DNA from: Rhodospirillaceae bacterium UBA3470
Lineage (GTDB): Bacteria > Pseudomonadota > Alphaproteobacteria > Rhodospirillales > Casp-alpha2
Direction: 5' to 3'
NCBI GenBank assembly: GCA_002378125.1
Contig: DFRF01000076.1
Location: 3,151 to 8,788 of the forward strand
DNA: 5,638 nt
The position numbers were made by a program, and so were the translations under genes. Of the stretch, positions 1-4,757 are shown piece by piece (within the stretch, counting starts at the first letter, position 1; each line of letters begins with the position of its first letter). A model generated the notes under the pieces. It did not search any database. It was not told where the DNA came from and worked only from the letters and a program-made list of their open reading frames with translations.

Positions 1-1616
1 CCTGTGACGTTTGCCGTTGTGTTTGCGAGGGTGGCGGTGTTGTCTTCTGTCGCGCCCGTGGTCGGGGTCGACGCCGTAGCAGTGAATGACTTTCCCGCTG
101 TTCTTGCAGTCAATGTGAACTCTCCGGCAGCCGCGCCAGCGACCGCTGTCACAGTGGCGTTGGCCGGCCCGTTTGCTCCGAAGGCGGCGATAATATTGTC
201 ACGGATAGCGGACAAACTTCCCTCTGCGCCTGTCACCGTATAGGAAATGGTCTGGGTCGAAATGTCCGTACTCGCCAGCGTGAATTCGTAGACGTCACCG
301 GCTTCCACGGTTCCCGCAATGGAAATCGTATCCTTTTGTGCGACGGCAGCCGGGCCAGCGGCCGCTGCCACAGTGGCGTTGGCCGGCCCATTTGCTTCGA
401 AGGCGGCGACAATATTGTCACGGATAGCGGATAAACTTCCCTCCGCGCCTGTCACCGTGTAGGAAATGGTCTGGGTCGAAATATTGTTGTCTGTACTCGC
501 CAGCGTGAATTCGTAGACGTCACCGGCTTCCACGGTTCCCGCGATGGAAATCGTATCCTTTTGCGCGATTGATCCATCCGTTGCACTGGCCGATGTGGTA
601 AAGGAAGTCCCGGCTGCATTAGCGGTCAGGGTGATTTCGCCATTGTTTTTGCCCGCTGCCGCGGTCACGCTTGCGGCGATTGTCGCATCCGCATTTATTG
701 TAGTGACGATAGCATCGCGAATTCCCGACAAGCTGCCCTCGGTGCCTGTGGAGGTATAATTCACCGTCGTCGCCGTGCCACCAATGTCGACCGTGACGGC
801 ATATGTATCGTTAGCCTCTGCGGTGCCACCAAAATTGATGGTGTCGGCCTGAGGCGATGAGTTTCGATCGGTGGTTGCTGATACCTGCCAGACATTGTTC
901 GATTGATTGGTGAAATTTAATTGCGCCGACTTTTTAGCGCCATTCGAATCGACGATTTCGATGTCATATGTATGAAGATTGTCGTTATTGGTGCCCGATA
1001 AGGCGCTCAACACAGTGCCCAGGTGGTCGCTAATGTTTTCGTTGGTGGTAGGTAAATTGAGCCCAATCGACGCTGTCGAAGTTGGAGTATTGGTATTGAT
1101 GTACGCCCATTCGTCGATGCGGATCGGCTCCATGCTCCCGGTGGAGAACGTACCGTCCGTCTCGTTCACGGCTTCACCCAGCACGAAGTAGCCGTTTCTA
1201 TCCATCAGATAGCCGTTGTTGACGGTCATGCTGGTGCCGTCCTCTCTGGTCACAGTTGAGGTCTGAGCATCCGCTAATCCCACCTCGAAGCTGCCGTTGC
1301 GGGTGAAGAAGATTTCATCTGAGACGGTGATCGTGGGACTAACGTAAAAGAAGCCGTCACCGCTAATGGCTATGTCCAAATCCCGATCTGACGCGCTCAA
1401 GAAGCCCTGGTTGTCGATACGCTGAAAATCCTTAGGCTTGATACCGCCCAGGTCCGTTTGGTTCGACAAGGTCTGTGAGATCATCGTCTCGAAGCGAGTA
1501 TCCGTACGCTTGTAGCCGCCGGTGTTCACGTTGGCGACGTTGTTGCCGATCGTGGTCAGGGCGTGGGCCTGCGTTTTCATGCCCAGCGTCGCCGGTTGGA
1601 AGAGATTATAACCCAT
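1..1616 (-). CDS. flgE: Flagellar hook protein FlgE-like, N-terminal part (C-terminus beyond left edge)
   Basis: The hook is the curved tube joining the flagellar rod to the filament; its subunits are exported by the flagellar type III system. Reading is open from ATG at 1616 through the left edge, 538 codons with no stop. Residues about 4-37 are the rod/hook N-terminal helix, with the typical NNVANVNTGGYKR at 25-37. Residues about 84-93 (ISGDGFFYVS) and the following FFTRNGSF match the hook/rod core. Residues about 178-248 fit the FlaE domain, with HTYDIEIVDSNGAKK and NVWQVSATT. From residue 258 the protein is a repeated Thr/Ala-rich module, probably the exposed variable part of the hook surface. 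The start is supported by GGAG seven bases upstream and by a sigma-54 promoter. The conserved C-terminal helix is not visible, so a related hook-basal-body protein or FlgE paralogue is possible. Family assignment is strong; the exact paralogue is less certain. Confidence 0.88.
   Translation of the reverse strand, partial: MGYNLFQPATLGMKTQAHALTTIGNNVANVNTGGYKRTDTRFETMISQTLSNQTDLGGIKPKDFQRIDNQGFLSASDRDLDIAISGDGFFYVSPTITVSDEIFFTRNGSFEVGLADAQTSTVTREDGTSMTVNNGYLMDRNGYFVLGEAVNETDGTFSTGSMEPIRIDEWAYINTNTPTSTASIGLNLPTTNENISDHLGTVLSALSGTNNDNLHTYDIEIVDSNGAKKSAQLNFTNQSNNVWQVSATTDRNSSPQADTINFGGTAEANDTYAVTVDIGGTATTVNYTSTGTEGSLSGIRDAIVTTINADATIAASVTAAAGKNNGEITLTANAAGTSFTTSASATDGSIAQKDTISIAGTVEAGDVYEFTLASTDNNISTQTISYTVTGAEGSLSAIRDNIVAAFEANGPANATVAAAAGPAAVAQKDTISIAGTVEAGDVYEFTLASTDISTQTISYTVTGAEGSLSAIRDNIIAAFGANGPANATVTAVAGAAAGEFTLTARTAGKSFTATASTPTTGATEDNTATLANTTANVT
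123..341 (-). repeat. In-frame tandem repeat in hook protein, copy 2 (73 codons)
   Basis: This unit encodes residues 426-498, starting with the same AQKDTISIAGTVEAGDVYEF as copy 1. It keeps a complete tail (GEFTLTARTAGKSFTATA) that continues to about residue 518. It is the second member of a nearly identical tandem pair. Confidence 0.9.
342..566 (-). repeat. In-frame tandem repeat in hook protein, copy 1 (75 codons)
   Basis: This unit encodes residues 351-425, beginning AQKDTISIAGTVEAGDVYEF. It is followed directly by a second copy of 73 codons. The two differ by about six residue substitutions and one two-residue insertion (NN, six bases) here. Many silent sites are also identical, which points to recent duplication. 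Unlike its neighbours, this copy lacks the module's C-terminal strand of the type GE(I/F)TLTA..AG.SF. Confidence 0.9.
567..845 (-). repeat. Diverged copy of the hook protein module (93 codons)
   Basis: Residues 258-350 carry the same pattern in older form: DTINFGGTAEANDTYAVTV, then YTSTGTEGSLSGIRDAIV and the tail GEITLTANAAGTSF. The order of motifs is the same as in the two younger copies but many residues differ. The family module is therefore about 93-96 residues, probably a beta-rich surface domain. The younger pair seems to come from an unequal duplication of one such module. Confidence 0.75.
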
Positions 1617-1623
1617 CGGGTGT

Positions 1624-1627
1624 CTCC
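1624..1627 (-). promoter_or_regulatory. Ribosome binding site of the hook gene
   Basis: GGAG on the minus strand lies seven bases before the ATG at 1616. It fixes the start, which also gives the expected N-terminus of the hook family. Confidence 0.7.
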
Positions 1628-1689
1628 ACGTTCTAGGCGATCCGCTTCCGTACCCGGATGTTATGCGGACCTATTGCGTCACCTCTCTA

Positions 1690-1705
1690 AGCAAACCGGA
1701 TGCCA
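1690..1705 (-). promoter_or_regulatory. Sigma-54 (RpoN) -24/-12 promoter of the hook gene
   Basis: The minus strand reads TGGCATCCGGTTTGCT. This fits the sigma-54 consensus TGGCAYR-N4-TTGCW closely, with the invariant GG and GC twelve bases apart. Transcription would start near 1679, giving a leader of about 60 bases. Sigma-54 control of hook genes through an FlbD/FleQ-type activator is known in many proteobacteria. No activator site was identified in the AT-rich DNA upstream. Confidence 0.82.
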
Positions 1706-1818
1706 GTTTTCGTGTATTTATAATGCTCTGTTTTTAAACGTTAATTTTTGTGGTGCGCTGGAAGTGTTTGGAAAAATCATTCCTTTGAAATGGTCGCCGA
1801 GAAGATTTTGCCGGTCTG

Positions 1819-2088
1819 ATCTTTCCTCACGATGGCGGTAAATCTAAAATCGGACGTCTTTCCGAACACTCTCGGGGATGCCGAATATTTGCCGTTTAAG
1901 GATGCGCGAAGTTGTAGTGTGGCGCCGACCGGTTTGTCCAAACCGCCGACATGGAGCAGGGCGATGCCATCATCTTTTCTGCCTGGCTCGTACACCGGGT
2001 GACGCCTGTCGTGAAGTGGGCGTGCTGGATATTGGTCGGTTGGTGGCAGGGGATGCCGTTTCGCTTGCCAACTAGGAATAGCCTATAG
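1819..2088 (+). pseudogene. Remnant of a 2OG-Fe(II) oxygenase (prolyl-4-hydroxylase-like)
   Basis: Two adjoining reading frames together resemble the C-terminal half of a 2-oxoglutarate/Fe(II)-dependent oxygenase. The clearest part starts at 1951 and reads MEQGDAIIFSAWLVHRVTPV and then ILVGWWQGMPFR, ending at TAG 2086-2088. The family's usual form is GxxxxFPSxxxHxVTPVTxGxRxSLVxWxxGPPFR, in which the His binds iron and the Arg binds 2-oxoglutarate. Here the Arg position falls in WACW, so that residue is gone, possibly through two small compensating indels. Upstream, a frame one base off (from about 1819, SFLTMAVNLKSD to SVAPTGLSK) looks like the preceding core strands. The HxD iron motif and the whole N-terminus are missing, there is no start codon with an SD, and TGA 1816-1818 closes the frame above. 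I see it as a decayed gene. The C-terminal match is good; the upstream part is tentative. Confidence 0.55.
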
Positions 2089-2107
2089 ACATAAAATACG
2101 ACCAATT

Positions 2108-2116
2108 AGGAGAAGG
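2108..2116 (+). promoter_or_regulatory. Ribosome binding site of the crotonase gene
   Basis: AGGAGAAGG with its AGGAG core six bases before ATG 2119 supports that start. No convincing -35/-10 pair was found just upstream, so the promoter may be weak, non-canonical or further upstream. Confidence 0.75.
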
Positions 2117-2118
2117 GT

Positions 2119-2916
2119 ATGCCTGCAACAATCGAGATCGAACGCCAAGGCGACGTCATGATTGTCACCAACGATTTCCCGGAAACCCGCAATGCCCTGA
2201 ACGCGGACTTTTACACCGGCTTCGCCGACACCCTCGCCACGGCAGATAAGGACCAGACAATCGGCGCCATCGTGCTCACCGGCGGTGGCAAGTTTTTTTG
2301 TGCCGGCGGGGATCTGAACCGATTAAAGAAGTTCGCGACTACGCCCGAACTGGAGCGACGCGACTCCATCAATCGCCTGCACGCCATGATTAAGGCCATG
2401 GCCGAATGCTCGAAACCTATCATCGCCGCCGTCGAAGGCGGTGCGGCCGGGGCTGGCGTTTCCTTAGCGGCGGCGTGCGATTTGATTGTCATGGCTGAAA
2501 ATGCTTATTTTTCAGTCTCATACGTGAAAATCGGTTTGTCGCCGGATGGTGGCGCCACGGCGTTGCTTGCGCAAGCATTGCCGCGCCAATTGATGACGGA
2601 AATGTGCCTTACTGGAGATAAAGTTGACGCGGTCCGATTGTTGGATGCTGGCTTGGTGAACCGGGTAGTCCCGGCTGGCACAGTGCTGGAAGAGGCTGCG
2701 GCATGGGGCGCGCGTTTGGCAAAAGGCCCAGCCCGGTCCATGGCGCGTGTGAAGGATCTGTGCCGTGCCGCCCAGGAAAACTCCCTATCCAAACAACTCG
2801 ACATGGAAAGGGACTTAATGATTGCCTCGCAGACGGACCCTGAATCCATTGAGGGTATTTCCGCATTCCTGGAGAAGCGTCCTGCCGACTACGCGAAGCT
2901 TCGCCGCGAGGACTAA
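2119..2916 (+). CDS. Enoyl-CoA hydratase/isomerase family protein (crotonase fold, isomerase-like)
   Basis: This 265-residue cytoplasmic enzyme has the normal length for the crotonase family, which acts on acyl-CoA thioesters and stabilises an enolate in an oxyanion hole. The two hole-forming stretches are FFCAGGDL (59-66) and GGAAGAGVSLAAACDL (107-122). By alignment from memory with rat enoyl-CoA hydratase, its two catalytic glutamates are replaced by Ser115 and Tyr135, so simple hydration is unlikely. Asp143 in SPDGG sits where PaaG-type isomerases have their catalytic Asp. The C-terminal LDMERDLMIASQTDPESIEGISAFLEKR also follows the PaaG-like pattern (LxxERDxxxxxxxxxxxxEGxxAFLxKR). A role as an enoyl-CoA or ring-opened acyl-CoA isomerase in fatty-acid or aromatic-acid breakdown is the best guess; the substrate cannot be read from sequence. 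It is probably co-transcribed with the broken small gene starting 10 bases downstream. Confidence 0.9.
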   Translation: MPATIEIERQGDVMIVTNDFPETRNALNADFYTGFADTLATADKDQTIGAIVLTGGGKFFCAGGDLNRLKKFATTPELERRDSINRLHAMIKAMAECSKPIIAAVEGGAAGAGVSLAAACDLIVMAENAYFSVSYVKIGLSPDGGATALLAQALPRQLMTEMCLTGDKVDAVRLLDAGLVNRVVPAGTVLEEAAAWGARLAKGPARSMARVKDLCRAAQENSLSKQLDMERDLMIASQTDPESIEGISAFLEKRPADYAKLRRED

Positions 2917-2921
2917 GGAGG
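2915..2921 (+). promoter_or_regulatory. Strong Shine-Dalgarno overlapping the crotonase stop codon
   Basis: AAGGAGG overlaps the TAA of the crotonase gene and lies five bases before ATG 2927. It implies that a second gene was translated in the same operon, although the frame after that ATG is now short (33 codons). Confidence 0.7.
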
Positions 2922-2926
2922 CGACG

Positions 2927-3161
2927 ATGAATATGCAAGGTCCCCAAGGCCGGCTAAACCCGTATGGACCAGATGGTCTAGGCCGATGTCCAGAACATCG
3001 AAGACTTTTATCGCGACGATTTTTGTGATGGCGCTGGCGCGGCGCTAGGATTTCTTGATCAGATGAAATAGCTGGAAGGCGCGCGCCCGTTTTCGGTGGA
3101 TTGCTATGAACGCTTCCTCCAGTCCGCAATGTGGGTTGAAGTTCCCTCGCCAACGCTCTGA
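2927..3161 (+). pseudogene. Broken small gene downstream of crotonase, with two in-frame TAG codons
   Basis: ATG 2927 has an excellent SD but its frame ends at TGA 3026-3028 after 33 poor-looking codons. A second frame, from ATG 2964 to TGA 3159-3161, looks far more like protein: ADVQNIEDFYRDDFCDGAG, ALGFLDQMK, and ARPFSVDCYERFLQSAMWVE. It is interrupted by TAG at 2979-2981 and 3069-3071. Both stops follow a context in which CAG (Gln) would be natural, so two C-to-T changes plus one indel near 2930-2963 would explain the state. I do not recognise the family; the segment looks helical and soluble, and its position suggests a partner of the acyl-CoA enzyme. A sequencing error is a less likely explanation for three separate lesions. 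Translational readthrough of TAG is possible but unsupported. Confidence 0.55.
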
Positions 3162-3166
3162 TCTCC

Positions 3167-3202
3167 GTGGCATAGGTTGGCTGGCCGACGAGACCATGCC
3201 AC
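3167..3202. terminator. Hairpin between converging genes, possible bidirectional terminator
   Basis: GTGGCAT (3167-3173) pairs with ATGCCAC (3196-3202). The stem is extended by GGT/ACC (3175-3177 with 3193-3195) after a bulged A. The hairpin lies six bases after the broken gene's stop and eight bases beyond the ABC ATPase stop. No T-run follows on either strand, so intrinsic termination is uncertain, and it may instead protect the transcript 3' ends. Confidence 0.4.
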
Positions 3203-3209
3203 TGAAGCG

Positions 3210-4331
3210 TTAGACGTCATCGTCGACAGGAAATACGTGGGCTTGGTTGGCGTTGACGTTCACGGTGACCCTGCTTCCCGGTTCTGGCAGAAAAACACCA
3301 GGAACACGCGCTTCCAGTTTCGTGTCGCCGTTATCGGTAGGTACTACGAAGGAAACCAAGGAGGCGCGGCCCAGGGAACGTGCGCCGGTAACGGCGACGC
3401 CTGGGTCCGACGTTGGGGCTGCCGCGGACGTGGGCCGGTACGGCGCGTCGCCTGGACGCGGCGCGGGTGTCTCACCGACAACGGCAAGGCGGAAGGCTTC
3501 CGGCCTTACTAGTACCTGGGCCACCCTTCCGTCCTCTAGATCTCTGGCATCAAAGGTTCCAATGGCCGTCGCCAGGGCGCCGTCGACAACCGTGCCCGTC
3601 AATCTGTTTACAGTGCCGAACAGGTCCGCGACAAATTCCGTATCCGGTTGAAAATATGTTTGCTCTGGCGAGCCGTCCTGAACCACGCGGCCATTGTTCA
3701 TCACCAGAATCCGATCGGCCATGAACATGGCTTCTTCGGGATCATGGGTAACCAGCAAAGTGGCGACGCCAGTATCGCGAAGCATGTCTAGGGACTGGCC
3801 TCGGACGGCGGCGCGTCGCGCGACGTCAAGGCCCGAAAAGGGCTCATCCAAGAGCAGGACTGAAGGCTCCGTCGCCAAGGCCCGCAACAATGCGACCCGT
3901 TGTTGCTGTCCGCCTGAAAGGGTGTGTGGATAGCTGTCGCCATGGCGGCTGAGGCCCATCTGCCCCAAAGCCGTCTCAGCCCACGCCCGGCGCGCCTGCG
4001 TGTCGGCGCCGACCCCAAAGCGAATGTTTTCGCGGACGCTGAGATGCGGAAATAGGGCGTAATCTTGAAACATGAGGCCGACACCGCGTTGGTCGGGCGG
4101 CACATGAAGGCCCGTGGCACCGTCGTCGACCATGGTCTCACCAATGCGAACCTGTCCCTTCTGTAATCGTTCCAACCCGGCCGCGACCCGCAGCAATGTC
4201 GTCTTCCCGCAGCCGGATGGACCCAGCAGGCACACGACTTCGCCCGGCGCCACGAATACCGAGACGCCGTTGACCACCATTTCGTCGCCAAAGGCATGGG
4301 AGAGGTTGTTGACGTGCAGACCACCGATCAT
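3210..4331 (-). CDS. ABC transporter ATP-binding protein, FbpC/PotA-like (ferric iron or similar import)
   Basis: This is the ATPase that would drive a binding-protein-dependent importer from the cytoplasmic face. From ATG 4331 it has 373 residues, normal for the FbpC/PotA/CysA group. Walker A GPSGCGKTT is at 37-45, the Q-loop Gln at 89 (MFQDYALFPHLSV), the signature LSGGQQQRV at 138-146, Walker B VLLLDEP at 158-164, the D-loop SGLD at 166-169 and the switch His at 196 (VTHDPEEAM). All catalytic residues are present. The C-terminal third is a TOBE-type regulatory region (VLVRPEAF at about 273-280, RASLVSF at about 322-328), split by a Pro/Ala-rich linker at about 289-310. ATG 4331 is preferred because AAAGGTGGGG lies nine bases before it; a GTG at 4346 would add five residues but overlaps that SD. 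The style (FSGLDVARRAAVR, PEEAMFMADRI) is closest to ferric-iron FbpC, but substrate cannot be proved. No permease or binding-protein gene is in the window. Confidence 0.9.
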   Translation of the reverse strand: MIGGLHVNNLSHAFGDEMVVNGVSVFVAPGEVVCLLGPSGCGKTTLLRVAAGLERLQKGQVRIGETMVDDGATGLHVPPDQRGVGLMFQDYALFPHLSVRENIRFGVGADTQARRAWAETALGQMGLSRHGDSYPHTLSGGQQQRVALLRALATEPSVLLLDEPFSGLDVARRAAVRGQSLDMLRDTGVATLLVTHDPEEAMFMADRILVMNNGRVVQDGSPEQTYFQPDTEFVADLFGTVNRLTGTVVDGALATAIGTFDARDLEDGRVAQVLVRPEAFRLAVVGETPAPRPGDAPYRPTSAAAPTSDPGVAVTGARSLGRASLVSFVVPTDNGDTKLEARVPGVFLPEPGSRVTVNVNANQAHVFPVDDDV

Positions 4332-4354
4332 CAGCGATATCCCCACCTTTAGAA

Positions 4355-4371
4355 ACCAAATGAGGTTTGGT
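4355..4371. promoter_or_regulatory. Inverted repeat just upstream of the ABC ATPase gene
   Basis: ACCAAA-TGAGG-TTTGGT is a perfect 6-bp inverted repeat with a five-base centre. It ends about ten bases before the ATPase SD on the minus strand. It could be an operator or a small leader hairpin affecting initiation. No regulator is identified. Confidence 0.3.
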
Positions 4372-4521
4372 GCAACTGTGGTGTCAGGGTGAAGGTCGTT
4401 GTTACGTGACAGCCGCCCGGCAGCTTGAATTTGGGCTGAAACTCATCGCTTAAACGCACGGCTCTGATTCTCCGAAAGGTTCAAATGCGTCGGCGGTTGG
4501 CAATTACCCCTAAGGAGCCCT

Positions 4522-4534
4522 CGTATCGGATACG
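4522..4534. promoter_or_regulatory. Perfect 6-1-6 palindrome, possible operator
   Basis: CGTATCGGATACG is an exact palindrome around G4528. It lies in the middle of the divergent region, about 190 bases from the ATPase start and 224 from the DUF4856-like start. It resembles a dimeric regulator site in form only; no matching regulator is known to me. Confidence 0.25.
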
Positions 4535-4672
4535 GTAACTGCCGTCAATCGAATGTCCAGAAACATGAACAGGCACCCTTCGATAAAATGTCGAGTTTGG
4601 ACTACGGGGAAGAGCATGAACCACGGCTTGAAAAAAAATCATAAATGATGCGTGACAGAGGGTTGATTAATC

Positions 4673-4687
4673 TGATAATGATTATCA
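4673..4687. promoter_or_regulatory. Fur box (ferric uptake regulator operator)
   Basis: TGATAATGATTATCA is a perfect 7-1-7 palindrome and matches the core of the classical Fur consensus GATAATGATAATCATTATC. It starts 85 bases before the DUF4856-like ATG, a normal place for a repressing Fur site. A second Fur-like hexamer run, GAGAATGAGAATC, follows at 4697-4709 and may extend the binding region. In iron-replete cells Fur-Fe(II) would block transcription; iron starvation would release it. The -35/-10 elements are not clear enough to call. Confidence 0.78.
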
Positions 4688-4696
4688 CTTGCATAG

Positions 4697-4709
4697 AGAA
4701 TGAGAATCT
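4697..4709 (+). promoter_or_regulatory. Second, weaker Fur-like hexamer run
   Basis: GAGAATGAGAATC consists of two GATAAT-like hexamers in direct order, starting nine bases after the main Fur palindrome ends. Such arrays often extend Fur binding by further dimers. It is degenerate and not palindromic, so it is only a possible secondary site. Confidence 0.4.
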
Positions 4710-4757
4710 TTTGCAGGTTCGCAATCTCCTGGATTTTAACTCAATCGGGGGTTTCCG

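Larger units (their letters stand above)
4332..4757. other. Divergent intergenic region, about 425 bases
   Basis: No convincing gene lies here; the small open frames lack coding character and SD signals. It holds the ATPase leader hairpin, a 13-base palindrome at 4522-4534, an A8 run with an adjoining ATCAT-AA-ATGAT repeat (4631-4649), and a Fur-type operator next to the DUF4856-like gene. The left part (about 4380-4620) has mixed GC and otherwise shows nothing I recognise. A small RNA or a long leader there cannot be excluded. Confidence 0.6.

Noticed and set aside
123..566. Tandem repeats considered as a CRISPR or mobile-element repeat
   Set aside because: The units are in-frame, adjacent without spacers and translate into a continuous protein module.
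4..759. Plus-strand open frames of 79 and 71 codons
   Set aside because: They are antisense to the hook repeats and resemble each other only because the DNA is repeated.
1777..1995. 72-codon minus-strand frame starting at GTG, with protein-like composition
   Set aside because: It has no SD and no family match I recognise. The opposite strand carries the clear 2OG-oxygenase C-terminal signature, so this is probably its shadow.
3247..3651. 134-codon plus-strand frame
   Set aside because: It is antisense to the ATPase C-terminal region and rich in Pro, Ala, Arg and Thr as expected for a GC-rich shadow.
3788..4324. 178-codon minus-strand frame overlapping the ATPase
   Set aside because: It is in another frame inside the ATPase gene; all ABC motifs are in the ATPase frame.
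4631..4649. A8 run with ATCAT-AA-ATGAT, read on the minus strand as a hairpin plus T-run terminator
   Set aside because: The stem is short, AT-only at its core and has almost no loop, and no minus-strand transcript is expected to arrive there. It is more likely AT-rich promoter DNA.
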